Assembly (NCBI GenBank): GCA_963281255.1
Contig: OY725499.1
Span: forward strand, 3,615,148 to 3,679,147
Source: Aphrocallistes beatrix
Taxonomy: Eukaryota; Porifera; Hexactinellida; Sceptrulophora; Aphrocallistidae
Reading direction: 5' to 3'
Length of the DNA stretch: 64,000 nt
The translations under genes and the position numbers were made by a program. Positions within the stretch are counted from its first letter, which is position 1. The number at the start of each line of letters is the position of its first letter. Shown here piece after piece: positions 44,387 to 56,012 of the stretch. Below the pieces are notes generated by a model. The model was not told the origin of the DNA. It worked only from the letters and a program-made list of their open reading frames with translations, and did no database searches.

Positions 44387-45155
44387 AGTAGATAATTACT
44401 GAATTTATGATTACATTCTGATAAAGAGTTGCTTTATATATAGTACATAATTACATCTAGTCGAATCAGTGTGTGGTTACAGTTTCCTTGCTACAACATG
44501 TAGCATAGTTGGCCTGCATCATTGTAAGGCATGTCCGAGTGTATATTTAGACAATGGATGTCGTTGTTAAATTTTCCAATGCTGTATCCAGATTCAATTA
44601 TGTTCAATTCATTCAGTAGAAAGTTGGCCGTAGACATTACTTTCAATAGCTGGGAGATTGGATCATTAATTAATAGTAGAAAGTTGTGCTTGCACGTGTA
44701 TGGAAGTGGTGGGTGATGCTGACTCTCAGCAGAAATAGCCATAGTAAACTTCACGAGTAGAAAATGAGAGCTGATTTTCTACCAACAATTAGCTAACAGA
44801 GAAGCATGCAATCCATCAGTTTTGAAACGTTTCCATCCATGTTGGCTCTAAGGTATGCAAGAAAATTTGAGGTTCCAAAATTTGAAGTCCTATTGAGGGT
44901 GCTGCTTGTAAGTTGTACACGATATTAAACAATAATATGTTTTAAGGGTTATTAAGGAGATAATTGTGTTCCTTTCTCTTCTCGTCATTTGTGTAAGCAT
45001 TCTGTTTATATACTACTTCATCATCGTACTCGCAAGGTTGCAAGGTAGTCTGTATTCCTGGTAACAATTCTCTCTGGATTGTCCTGGTCAGTTCGATCTC
45101 AATGTTCTTGTGTCATTGTTATCTTCTTTTCAATCCACTCACTTTATATTTGAGG

Positions 45156-45450
45156 TATTGAAAAGTCGAGTGCGCATGCGCATATCATCGTTTGTGTTGG
45201 TTATGGTATATTTACTCAACTGACTAGCCTTGCGGAAAATAATCAACGGCCACTTTTAGCCAGTCCTTTGAATTCATCGTCACGTACACGTGGCTGCTGT
45301 TACTGACATCTTGATTCTTTTCCGCAAGGCTAGTCAGTTGAGTAAATATACCATAACAAACACAAACGATGATTTGCGCATACGAACTCGACCCTTTTGA
45401 ATGCGCATGCGGACTCGACCCTGTGCGCATGTGCACTCGACTTTTCAATA
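45156..45450. mobile_element. Long inverted-repeat MITE (TATTGAAAAGTCGAGTGCGC)
   Basis: The inverted arms begin TATTGAAAAGTCGAGTGCGC and share TTTACTCAACTGACTAGCC and CCGCAAGG stretches around an off-centre core. It is absent from copy 2 of the segmental duplication (about 54710). Confidence 0.82.
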
Positions 45451-45452
45451 TA

Positions 45453-45640
45453 CAGTCGACTCCGCTTAATAGGGTCACATCGGTCAGAGGACATTTTGCC
45501 CCAATTAAGCGGAGGACCCTATTAACCGAAAATATTTTGTATTAGCTTCTATGTGTGAGAGCTATTCCGGTCCTGCCAAAAGTGGCCCGATTAAGCGGCT
45601 GACCCGATTAAACAGTGGCCCTATTAAGCGGAGTCGACTG
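45453..45640. mobile_element. pogo/Tigger-type MITE (CAGTCGACTCCG family)
   Basis: A 188-bp element with TA flanks, inserted at the right edge of the preceding element. Confidence 0.88.
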
Positions 45641-46172
45641 TATGTATATTTCTATCAGTTAGGTAGATATCGATGATCTTAATGTTGTAGCTTCATTTTG
45701 CTGGTAGGTCCTCACCATCAGAGATAGTTGTGCCAAGAAGTTGAATACTATTCTTAACTTTGTTATTGACCTTAATGATATGTGGGGAGAGAAGACAAAC
45801 TTCAGTATACATACAACCCTTCATGGTACTACTCATTTACGAATTTCACACCTTTATATACATATTTTAACATCATTTGATGAATTTTAAAAAAATCGCT
45901 AGAGACTAGCTTTCAATGGTTCACTGGGTTTTTTTAGGGGTGTAGATTTCAAATATTATATTTTCAGATAAATGTGATGAATTATTTGTTTACAAAAGAT
46001 GCATAAAGTAAACAAATTCTAAAAATAGGCTAGAGACTATCTTGCAACGGTTGACATGAGGTTTTAAGGGTGTAGAATATGAAAATCGTATTTTTGAATC
46101 TATGTGATAAATTATTTGTTTACTTTTGTTTACAATATTTATATAAAGTAAACAAATTTCCGAAATAGGCTA

Positions 46173-46256
46173 GATTGAGTAACTCCAACCCTCACGGGAC
46201 TCTGCAGACACAAAGTGTCCACAACCGCGCAGTCCAAGCAAGCGAAGCGCGCTTGT
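46173..46256 (+). repeat. GC-rich palindromic interspersed repeat, copy 5
   Basis: It starts GATTGAGTAACTCCAACC and ends AAGCGAAGCGCGCTTG. It is duplicated at 55235-55316 as part of the segmental duplication. Confidence 0.75.
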
Positions 46257-46404
46257 TATTATGATTATTGAAGGAACAACTGATTTATCGTAGAATTCTC
46301 ATCCATAGCTTTAATTATAGAAAAGTTTGCATGTAATGATAATTTGATGTTTCTAGAATTTCAATTATTATAGACTCAACATTCCATTCAATAAATTGAT
46401 AATA

Positions 46405-46593
46405 CAGTCGACTCCGCTTAATAGGGTCACATCGGTCAGAGAACATTTTGCCCCGATTAAGCGGAGAACTCTATTAACCGAAAATATTTTTGTATTAACC
46501 GCTATGTGTGAGAGCTATTCTGGTCCTGCCAAAAGTGGCCCGATTAAGCGGCTGACCCATTTAAACAGTGACCCTATTAAGCGGAGTCGACTG
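46405..46593. mobile_element. pogo/Tigger-type MITE (CAGTCGACTCCG family)
   Basis: A 189-bp element is about 90 percent like 45453-45640. Copy 2 of the duplication shows the empty site at about 55460. Confidence 0.9.
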
Positions 46594-46701
46594 TGATATA
46601 CTATTTATAATTCCTACTCATTGTTAGTTAAGATAAATATACACTTTACACTACTATCAAATGTCTCTCAACATATGAAGCCATTGTGTACAGATTGTAT
46701 A

Positions 46702-47032
46702 CCGTATTGCTTCGAATAAGCGCCCGGGCGCTTATTTATTTCGTGCACCCTTTAGACCCGGCGCTTATTCAAACCGGCGCTTATTCAAGCCCCGGCGCTT
46801 ATTTATTTCACTCACCCTTTAGACCGGCGCTTATTCAGGGAAATATAGTATACATTTATGGTTTGATATGATGTTCAGAGAACTAGAATGCCCCGGCGCT
46901 TATTCGAGCCCCGGCGCTTATTCAAGCCCCGGCGCTTATTCGAGCCCCGGCGCTTATTCAAGCCCCGGCGCTTATTTATTTCGCTCACCCTTTAGACCCG
47001 GCGCTTATTCAGGGAAATACGGTAGTCACAAT
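46702..47032. mobile_element. TA-flanked MITE with GGCGCTTATTC arrays
   Basis: The ends CCGTATTGCTTCGAATAAGC and CTGAATAAGCGC partners are flanked by TA. The interior has about nine units of CCCCGGCGCTTATTCAAG. The empty site TATA is intact in copy 2 at about 55569. A partial copy is at 35846-35905. Confidence 0.9.
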
Positions 47033-47109
47033 TCAAGAAAACTATTACCTGAAAACCAAGGATAAATAAGCTATTAAACTGAACTACTTAATTCAATCAG
47101 GTTGAGATA

Positions 47110-48070
47110 ATGGAAATCCTTTTGCAAGAGTTTGAGAAGGCAAAACTGCTGTCAAGTTGTGTGCAGTGTGAAGACTTTGTCTCTGCTACAAAGCTCCTTG
47201 CTTGTAGTCATGTTCTGTGTGAAGATTGTTACAGTCAGATGGGTTCAAGATGTCCTCATTGCGCGGGGAGCCTGTACATGTCAGAATTTGGAGTTATGAT
47301 TTTGTCAGGATATCTAGTCCTGCACATGTCAGAATCGGTTTTCTAGAGTTCTGCACATGTCAGAATCGGTTTTCTAGAGTTCTGCACTTGTCAGAATGAG
47401 TTTTTTAGAGTTCTGCACTTGTTAGAATGTAATTTCTATAGTTCTAGTAAATGCTACTCAACCACCTCGTCACGAAATTAAAATGCCACTTTCAGACTCA
47501 AATGGACACTATTCCGAACATAAAATGCCCCTTTTCACACCTGTATTTTACATATTACTCTCGAAACTGCTCACTTTCGCTCTTCCATTCATTCTAAAAA
47601 GAAATAAAATGCCACTCAACCACCCTCCCACAAAACTAGAGTAGAACTTGACTCCCATTCTAGATAAAACTGATTCTGACATGTGCAGAACTCTATAATA
47701 GCCGATTCTGACATGTGCAGAACTCTAGAAAACCGATTCTGACATGTGCAGAACTCTAGAAAACCGATTCTGACATGTGCAGAACTCTAGAAAACCGATT
47801 CTGACATGTGCAGAACTAATTATTCTGACAAAATCATAACTAGAAATTCTGACATGTGCAGCTCCCCCCATTGCGCACATTACGTGAATGAAAACGAAGG
47901 AGTGGAAGAAAACTACTTCCTCGATCTCTTTCTCAAGTATGAACAGATAATATCTAAGCTTAAAGCTCAGTATGTTTGCACCAAATGCAAACATCTTCCC
48001 TCCAGCACATACTGTCAGCACTGTGATCTCCTTCTATGCTCTGTCGACTTCCAAATGGAACACAGCCAAA
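47110..48070 (+). pseudogene. Truncated TRIM-NHL gene copy, split by a MITE in the RING finger
   Basis: The start matches the intact gene at 55656 almost exactly: MEILLQEFEKAKLLSS, RING cysteines to GSRCPHC. After the codons for PHC a 605-bp MITE (47264-47868) intervenes. The frame then resumes at AHYVNENEG and continues into the first B-box up to the residues EHSQ, where similarity ends at about 48070. The downstream sequence (SLRHYSRN...) is the antisense of a cytochrome b561 relic, so coiled coil and NHL domains are missing. It cannot make the full E3 ligase. Confidence 0.9.
47264..47868. mobile_element. MITE inserted in the RING exon, 7-bp target duplication
   Basis: A 605-bp element lies between CATTGCG copies (47257-47263 and 47869-47875). 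Inverted ends of about 50 bp begin GGGGAGC..GTACATGTCAG. Subterminal tandem units of TCTGCACATGTCAGAATCGG occur at both sides in opposite orientation. The intact TRIM gene shows the empty site. Confidence 0.95.
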
Positions 48071-48083
48071 AGAGTTTGCGACA

Positions 48084-48670
48084 CTACTCAAGGAATTCGA
48101 AAATACATAATCGTATTTGGACACGTATTGGAACCATGCAGCAAGATAGGATGGAAACAACAAATATTTCAAGAACAAGCATACACCCACTAAAGCGATG
48201 CATATTCTTGAAAGTTTTCTTCGTAAGCAAGAAGTAGCTGAATTTCTTTTTCGGAATTAAGAGCATCAATCCAGCTAAGAACTGTAGAATTGAGTGTGCA
48301 TAACTCATAATACCAATAGTCCCATGCCAAGAAGTCAATGAGATTTAAGGTCATAATACTTCACCGACCGAATAGAGCGAAGTCCCCAAGTTGCAAATCT
48401 GATTCCAATCAAGTTTAGCCCATAGGACAAAATCCATATTCTCCTTGATAAACGATTGGACAGGTGAGAAAGCCAAATAGACTCACTGTGACATATAATG
48501 AAACCTATAGACATTGCAAATGGATGTTCAAGGAAGAGAAGAGTTGCGGTTGGAAACGGAGAATCGTATAAATTGTAAGGGAAATGATAGTAGAATGTTT
48601 GTATCGCGAATAGAATGTTGAGACATTGTAGAAATATGTTGAAGAGTAGAGATTTAGTGAATATCAACAT
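48084..48670 (-). pseudogene. Cytochrome b561 domain protein (broken)
   Basis: Read leftward, the frame from 48670 gives hydrophobic segments with LFLEHPFAMSIGFIICHSES, LSRRIWILSYGLNLIG and KYYDLKSH, then a stop. One base later in register the next frame continues TSWHGTIGIMSYAHSILQFL and HRFSGCMLVLEIFVVS. These are the conserved blocks of the b561 transmembrane ferric reductases, which use paired histidines (HPFAM, the two inside SH and WHG, and HRFSG) to hold two hemes. The single-base shift at about 48337 and the abrupt end at the TRIM breakpoint indicate a relic. A CYB561D-type member is likely. Confidence 0.75.
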
Positions 48671-48838
48671 CTTGGAAGAAGCTAATGAAAATTATGAATT
48701 AAATGTTACTATTTTTATTTTAATGTCGCTTATTTAGAATTCCTGCCAGTCACTCATAGCTTTTTCCAACAGATTTATAGAGATTGTTGGAAGGTTAATT
48801 AATAAGCTTTTAAAATCGCAGAATTGACAAAACAAATA

Positions 48839-49283
48839 CAGTGGAACCTGTATATAACGGCCACCCAAAGGACTGGACAAAAATGGCCGTTATACACAGG
48901 TGGCCGTTATATACAGGTGATTGTCTTAATCCCCAAAAGGTATCAACGTAGTGAAATGAATATCAAGTTTTTAGAAATCCATTACTTGAAGTAATATAAT
49001 GAAACCTGTTTATCGTTCGTAATAGGTCCTGTCATAAACACATAAAAAGGTTAAAAAGGTGGTGGTCATTATAGACAGGTAGTGAGCATTTAGACAGATG
49101 ATGGCCGTTATACACAGTTTTTGGGTCAGTAAGGGACTGCAAATGGGTGGCCGCTGGCCGCGTTGAGCAGGTGACCGCAATACACAGGTTAAATATTATG
49201 GAATTTCGGACGGGACTGTTCAATGGTGACCGCTATAGACAGGTGGCCGTTATACAGAGTGGCCGTTATAGCAGGTTCGACTG
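48839..49283. mobile_element. pogo/Tigger-type MITE (CAGTGGAACCTG family)
   Basis: A 445-bp element between TA sites has ends CAGTGGAACCTGTATATAAC and complement, and repeated GGTGGCCGTTATA units inside. Confidence 0.88.
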
Positions 49284-49525
49284 TATATTCCATTTTATCT
49301 AATTCATTGTACAATAATTATACTTATATATTGAAATGCGATTCCTACCATACCAGTTCATCAGTGAAACCCAGAAGTTCACATTTAGCCACTTTGAATT
49401 AGAAAATGTATGCAATAAACTAATAAATGAATAATACACGTACGTAAGCAAAACACCAACTATCCTATTACAAATATAGAAAATGTTTTGATAAATAAAT
49501 GCTAGGTAGATAATACTAGAATAAT

Positions 49526-50790
49526 TCAATTATTTTTGAGAATATGAATAATAATCTCAAATTCCAAACAGTCTTTTTGAATATAATCAGTCAAATCCGT
49601 AGAAAGAGGAATCGAGGCAATTTGTTTATCACAAGAAGTAGTTAGATCATTGTATTCATTTTTCAGAATAACTTTCACAGGACTTTTGATTATCAGAGAA
49701 TCATTGATATCTTTATGGGAAATCACTCTTGTAATGAATATCGCTTTGAAAGGCCATTCTAATGATATGTTAGAGGTTAACATAGGACGGAAATTAAGGT
49801 GACATTTTATCATCGGTAGAACACACCAATTTAAACAGATAGCCAGCAACTGAATAGTAAAATGATAAATCTCCTATGATGTTAGGTTTAAACTTCGTAT
49901 AAAATTCGTTCATAATCCACTTCACTTTATCTTCATGTCGGATAGGGAATAGTTCAAATAGTGAATCAATTTCTTTGCTTTTAATCTCAATTTCCGCTTT
50001 AAGTTCTAAATTTGAAGTTTCTAACTTTTCTTCCAAAGCAGTGAGTTTCAGTTCTGTGTATGCACGCCAATTCTCCTCTAAATGCTGCTTCAACTCTCGT
50101 CGTTTTAGCCCCACCACTTCACACCTGTACTTCTCATACGGACACACAACTGACTCTTCAGAACACTCACTCTCTCGATGAAACAAAATACTCTCGCGAC
50201 GCACACGTGTCCCACATCCCAATTCACACAACACTTCTACCTTCCCACACACCTTCACATGCTCTACCATCTCACACACCTTATGCTGTATGCACTCCCG
50301 AACAGTGCAACACGCCTCTTCACGTTTGAAGCATTCCTCCCGCACGTGCCTTCCCATCTCATCACGTGTTGTCACAACGCCACACAACAGCTGACACGAC
50401 TCATACAAGTGACCACATGTAGCCAGGTGATTTTCCACAATCTCCAGCCTACCCAACCACTCACAGCCTCACTTGGATAAGGGACAGGCACACTTCAATT
50501 ATAGAATTGTGTCGTTTATGAATTCATGTGGGTTAGTATTTTCATCCTCTCGCTTACAACAGACACATTTGTTTTCCAGTATTTGAAATTGATGCATCCT
50601 TCATTATTCCATTACATTTCGTACATTTGAAGATAGCTCCTTCTCTCTCAGAAAGGTTTTCGGTTAGAATATCACTTCTGTATCCTCCCAATGAACCTCC
50701 CTCTAGCTTAACTCGACATAACCCAGTCCCTGTCTCAGGTTCTAACGGTACACTTGTTCATGTTGCCATTCATTCAGAAATTACAAGTAC
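49526..50790 (-). pseudogene. TRAF-like RING/zinc-finger/MATH protein (broken)
   Basis: From the right, a frame gives GGSLGGYRSDILTENLSERE and a RING-like FKCTKCNGIMKDA. After a frameshift it continues CCKREDENTNPHEF, then shows a stop (TAA) before CACPLSK and a TGA where an arginine codon is expected before GCEWLGRLEIVENH. The 220-residue frame from 50456 then gives TRAF-type zinc fingers (CGHLYESCQLLCGV, CSEESVVCPYEKYRCEV), a coiled coil (LTALEEKLETSNLELKAEIE) and the start of a MATH domain (VAGYLFKLVCSTDD). A last frameshift near 49800 precedes the MATH end (LEWPFKAIF). TRAFs are adaptors and E3 ligases of TNF and Toll-type signalling. Four lesions make this copy non-functional. Confidence 0.82.
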
Positions 50791-51048
50791 AAATGATACT
50801 CTCTTGTGGATATATCAATGTGTGAAAAATGGCGTATCTACAATTGAGATAGAAATATGATACAGTAGACCATCTAATTTTTTTGCAGACTATACTTCGT
50901 ACAGTGAATTCAAATTCTGAAATGAGTGCCTCTCTAGATTATTTATTTCCTTCATAACGGATTTTTCGGGATTACCACAAATGTGAGATTTAGGCACAAG
51001 GTGTAGCACTTCGCGACACATTGAGACACCTTTTAGAATAATTTTAAG

Positions 51049-51795
51049 ACGTCGGAGTTCGTGGTCGAGTGGTTAGCGCACTGTGTCGGTATTAAAGCGG
51101 CGCAGGTTCGAACCCCAATCAAGTCAACAAATTTCCAATGTTGCAAAATACCAAACATAAATAGAATTTTAGAACATTTTTAAGACGTCGGACTTCGTGG
51201 TTAGCGCACTGTACCGTTAATAAAGCGGCGCAGGTTCCAACCCCAATCAAGTCAATACATTTCCAATGTTGCAAAATACCAAATACAAATATAATTTTAG
51301 AACATTTTTAAGACGTCGGACTTCGTGGTCGAGTGGTTAACACACTGTGCCGTTAATAAAGCGGCGCAGGTTCGAACCCCAATCAAGTCAACAAATTTCC
51401 AATGTTGCAAAATACCAAACATAAATACAATTTTAGAACATTTTTAAGAAGTTGGACTTCGTGGTCGAGTGGTTAGCGTACTGTGTCGGTAATAAAGCGC
51501 CGCAGGTTCGAACCCCGATCAAGTCAACAAATTTTCAGTATTCCAAAGTAACAAACATAAATATAATTTTAGAACATTTTTAAGACGTTGGACTTCATGG
51601 TCGAGTGGGTAGCGCACTGAGTCGATAACAAAGTGGCGCAGGTTCGGATCTCGATCAAGTCAACAAATTTCAATGTTGCAAAATACCAAATATAAATAGA
51701 ATTTTAGAACAATTTTAAGAAGTTGGACTTCGTGGTCGAGTGGTTAGCGCACTGTGTCGGTAATAAAGCGCCGCAGGTTCGAACCCCAATCAAGT
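51049..51795 (+). repeat. Tandem array of six tRNA-like SINE units
   Basis: Six units of about 135 bp start at about 51049, 51184, 51312, 51448, 51583 and 51718. Each has a box A (TGGTCGAGTGG) and box B (GGTTCGAACCC) at tRNA spacing, an acceptor-like pair GACTT...AAGTC and an 8-bp stem CTGTGCCG/CGGCGCAG in place of the anticodon arm. The remainder is an AT-rich tail ending TTTTAGAACATTTTTAAGA. No normal anticodon loop is formed, so these are tRNA-derived relics, not tRNA genes. The last unit is cut at CAAGTTTGG by the satellite. Confidence 0.82.
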
Positions 51796-53835
51796 TTGGC
51801 TGGCTGCCTAAACTGGTCAAATCGGTTTGGCTGGATAGCTAAACTGGTCAAACCGGTTAGACTGGCTGGCTAAACTGGTCAAACCGGTTTGGCTGGATAG
51901 CAAAACTGGTCAAACCGGCTTGGCTGGCTGGCTAAACTGGCTAAACTGGTCAAACCGGTTTGACTGGATAGCTAAACTGGTCAAACCGGTTTGACTGGAT
52001 AGCTAAACTGGTCAAACCAGTTTGGCTGGATAGCTAAACTGGTCAAACGGGCTTGGCTGGCTGGCTAAACTGGTCAAACCGGTTTGGCTGGATAGCTAAA
52101 CTGGTCAAACCGGTTTGGTTGGTTGGCTAAACTGGTCAAACGGGCTTGGCTGGCTGGCTAAACTGGTCAAACCGGTTTGGCTGGATAGCTAAACTGGTCA
52201 AACCGGTTTGGTTGGTTGGCTAAACTGGTCAAACCGGTTTGGCTGGCTGGCTAAACTGGTCAAATCGGTTTGGCTGGCTGGCTAAACTGGTCAAACCGGT
52301 TTGGCTGGCTGGCTAAACTGGTGGTCAAACCGGTTTGACTGGATAGCTAAACTGGTCAAACCGGTTTGGCTGGATAGCTAAACTGGTCAAACCGGCTTGG
52401 CAGGCTGGCTAAACTGGTCAAACCGGTTTGACTGGATAGCTGAACTGGTCAAACCGGTTTGGCTGGATAGCTAAACTGGTCAAACCGGCTTGGCAGGCTG
52501 GCTAAACTGGTCAAACCGGTTTGACTGGATAGCTAAACTGGTCAAACCGGTTTGGCTGGATAGCTAAACTGGTCAAACCGGTTAGACTGGCTGGCTAAAC
52601 TGGTCAAACCGGTTTGACTGGATAGCAAACTGGTCAAACCGGCTTGGCTGGCTGGCTAAACTGGTCAAACCGGTTTGGCTGGATAGCTAAACTGGTCAAA
52701 CCGGTTTGGCTGGATAGCTAAACTGGTCAAACCGGTTTGGTTGGTTGGCTAAACTGGTCAAACCGGTTTGGCTGGCTGGCTAAACTGGTGGTCAAACCGG
52801 TTTGTCTGGATAGCAAAACTGGTCAAACCGGTTTGTCTGGATAGCAAAACTGGTCAAACCGGCTTGGCTGGCTGGCTAAACTGGTCAAACCGGTTTGACT
52901 GGATAGCTAAACTGGTCAAACCGGTTTGGCTGGCTGGTTAAACTGGTCAAACCGGTTTGGCTGGCTGGCTAAACTGGTCAAATCGGTTTGGCTGGCTGGC
53001 TGGCTAAACCGGTCAAACCGGTTTGGCTGGATACCAAAACTGGTCAAATCGGTTTGGCTGGCTGGCTAAACTGGTCAAACCGGTTAGACTGGCTGGCTAA
53101 ACTGGTCAAACCGGTTTGACTGGATAGCAAACTGGTCAAACCGGCTTGGCTGGCTGGCTAAACTGGTCAAACCGGTTTGGCTGGATAGCTAAACTGGTCA
53201 AACCAGTTTGGCTGGATAGCTAAACTGGTCAAACGGGCTTGGCTGGCTGGCTAAACTGGTCAAACCGGTTTGGCTGGATAGCTAAACTGGTCAAACCGGT
53301 TTGGTTGGTTGGCTAAACTGGTCAAACCGGTTTGGCTGGCTGGCTAAACTGGTGGTCAAACCGGTTTGTCTGGATAGCAAAACTGGTCAAACCGGTTTGT
53401 CTGGATAGCAAAACTGGTCAAACCGGCTTGGCTGGCTGGCTAAACTGGTCAAACCGGTTTGGCTGGCTGGCTAAACTGGTCAAACCGGTTTGTCTGGATA
53501 GCAAAACTGGTCAAACCGGCTTGGCTGGCTGGCTAAACTGGTCAAACCGGTTTGACTGGATAGCTAAACTGGTCAAACCGGTTTGGCTGGCTGGCTAAAC
53601 TGGTCAAACCGGTTTGGCTGGCTGGCTAAACTGGTCAAATCGGTTTGGCTGGCTGGCTAAACCGGTTTGGCTGGCTGGCTAAACTGGTGGTCAAACCGGT
53701 TTGACTGGATAGCAAAACTGGTCAAACCGGCTTGGCTGGCTGGCTAAACTGGTCAAACCGGTTTGAGCTAAACTGGTCAAACCGGTTTGGCTGGCTGGAT
53801 AAACTGGTCAAACTTGTTTTGCTGGTTGGCTAAAA
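51796..53835. repeat. Satellite array, about 31-bp unit
   Basis: About 65 units of GGCTAAACTGGTCAAACCGG plus TTTGGCTGGCT, alternating with a variant ending GGATA. The unit contains the palindrome AAACCGGTTT. Blocks recur in the same order (for example around GGTTAGACTGGC at 51857, 52581 and 53083), showing higher-order structure. Any open frames are by-products of the repeat. Confidence 0.95.
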
Positions 53836-53865
53836 AAAAATCCTTGAGTTTTAATATACAAGATA

Positions 53866-56012
53866 TCAGGAGCTGTAGACTGTATTATATCATCCGTATG
53901 TACCATAGTAGATAATTACTGAATTTATGATGACATTCTGATAAAGAGTTGCTTTATTTATAGTAATTACATCTAGTCGAATCAGTGTGTGGTTACAGTT
54001 TCCTTGCTACAACAAGTAGCATAGTTGGCCTGCATCATTGTAAGGCATGTCCGAGTGTATATTTAGACAATGGATGTCGTTGTTAAATCCATTGACTGTT
54101 TTCCAATGCTGTATCCAGATTCAATTACTATGTCCAATTCATTCAGTAGAAAGCTGTCTGTAGACATTACTTTGAATAGTTGGAAGATTAGATCATTATA
54201 ATCAATGGAAGTTGTGCTTGCATTTGTATGGAAGTGGTGAGTGATGCTGACTCTCCGCAGAAATAGCTATAGTGAACTTCACGAGTAGAAAATGAGAACT
54301 GATTTTCTACCAACAATTATCTTACAGAGAAGCATGCAATCCATCAATTTTGAAACGTTTTCATCCATGTTGGCTCTAAGATATGCAAGAAAATTTGAGG
54401 TTCCAAAATTTGAAGTCCTATTGAGGGTGCTGTTTGTAAGTTGTACACGATATTAAACAATAATATGTTTTAAGGGTTAAGGAGATAATTGTGTTCCTTT
54501 CTCTTCTCGTCATTTGTGTAAGCATTCTGTTTATATACTACTTCATCATCGTACTCGCAAGGTTTCAAGGTAGTCTGTACACCAGAGTATTCCTAATAGC
54601 ATATTCACTCTGGATTGTCCTGGTCAGTTCGATCTCAATGTGCATCTGTCTTTGAATGCTGTCATGTTCTTGTGTCATTGTTATCTTCTTTTCAATCCAC
54701 TCACCTTATATTTCTATCAGTTAGGTAGATATCGATTATCTTAATGTTGTAGCTTCATTTCTGCTGGTAAGTCCTCCCATCAGAGATAGTTGTGCCAAGA
54801 AGTTGAATACTATTCTTAACTTTGTTATTGACCTTAATGATATGTGGGGAGAGAAGACAAACTTCAGTATACATACAACCCTTCATGGTACTACTCATTT
54901 ACGAATTTCACACCTTTATACACATATTTTAACATCATTTGATGAATTTAAAAAAAATCGCTAGAGACTAGCTTTCAATGGTTCACTGGGTTTTTTTAGG
55001 GGTGTAGATTTCAAATATTATATTTTCAGATAAATGTGATGAATTATTTGTTTACAAAAGATGCATAAAGTAAACAAATTCTAAAAATAGGCTAGAGACT
55101 ATCTTGCAACGGTTGACATGGGGTTTTAGGGGTGTAGAATCTGAAAATCGTATTTTTGAATCTATGTGATAAATTATTTGTTTACTTTTGTTTACAATAT
55201 TTATATAAAGTAAACAAATTTCCGAAATAGGCTAGATTGAGTAACTCCAACGCTCACGGGACTCTGCGGACACAGTGTCCACAACCGCGCAGTCCAAGCA
55301 AGCGAAGCGCGCTTGTTATTATGATTATTGAAGGAACAACTGATTTATCGTAGAATTCTCATCCATAGCTTTAATTATAGAAAAGTTTGCATGTAATGAT
55401 AATTTGATGTTTCTAGAATTTCAATTATTATAGACTCAACATTCCATTCAATAAACTGATAATAATATACTATTTATAATTCCTACTCATTGTTAGTTAA
55501 GATAAATATACACTTTACACTACTATCAAATTTCTTCCAACATATGAAGCCATTGTGTACAGATTGTATAGTCACAATTCACGAGAACAATCACCTGAAA
55601 ACCAAGGATAAATAAGCTATTAAACTGAACTATTTAATTCAATCAGGTTGAGAAAATGGAAATCCTTTTGCAAGAGTTTGAGAAGGCAAAACTGCTGTCA
55701 AGTTGTGTGCAGTGTGAAGACTTTGTCTCTGCTACAAAGCTCCTTGCTTGCAGTCATGTTATGTGTGAAGATTGTTACAGTCAGATGGGTTCAAGATGTC
55801 CTCATTGCGCACATTACGTGAATGAAAACGAAGGAGTGGAAGAAAACTACTTCCTCGATCTCTTTCTCAAGTATGAACAGATAATATCTCAGCTTAAAGC
55901 TCAGCATGTTTGCACCAAATGCAAACATCTTCCCTCCAGCACATACTGTCAGCACTGTGATCTCCTTCTATGCTCTGTCGACTTCCAAATGGAACACAGC
56001 CAAAATTGTGGC
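53866..56012. repeat. Segmental duplication, copy 2
   Basis: Partner of 44340-48070 without its five insertions, so it represents the older arrangement. It starts within codon 14 or so of the Ig-like gene (start codon at 53904-53906, minus strand), immediately after the satellite, and leads into the intact TRIM-NHL gene. Confidence 0.92.
53907..55655. promoter_or_regulatory. Shared upstream region of the Ig-like and TRIM-NHL genes
   Basis: About 1.75 kb without genes lies between the minus-strand Ig-like start and the plus-strand TRIM start. It includes the AT-rich repeat units (54910-55240) and the GC-rich palindromic repeat (55235-55316). The TRIM translation start context is GTTGAGAAAATGG. 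No specific promoter motif is assigned. Confidence 0.4.

Larger units (their letters stand above)
44340..48070. repeat. Segmental duplication, copy 1
   Basis: It matches 53866-56012 in the same orientation. It covers the first codons of the minus-strand Ig-like gene, a long shared upstream region and the front of a TRIM-NHL gene. Five transposons are private to this copy (45156-45450 with 45453-45640, 46405-46593, 46702-47032 and 47264-47868). Similarity stops inside the B-box codons at about 48070. Confidence 0.92.

Noticed and set aside
46868-47065. Frame with AYSSPG repeats
   Set aside because: Translation of the GGCGCTTATTC array.
50627-50860. Plus-strand 77-residue frame
   Set aside because: It is antisense to the RING part of the TRAF relic.
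51049-51795. Functional tRNA genes
   Set aside because: Boxes A and B are present but the T stem is weak and no standard anticodon arm forms in any unit.
53332-53598. 88-residue frame rich in Trp and Leu
   Set aside because: It is the satellite unit read in frame; other units break it.
51796-53835. CRISPR array
   Set aside because: Repeats are contiguous with no unique spacers and the genome is eukaryotic.
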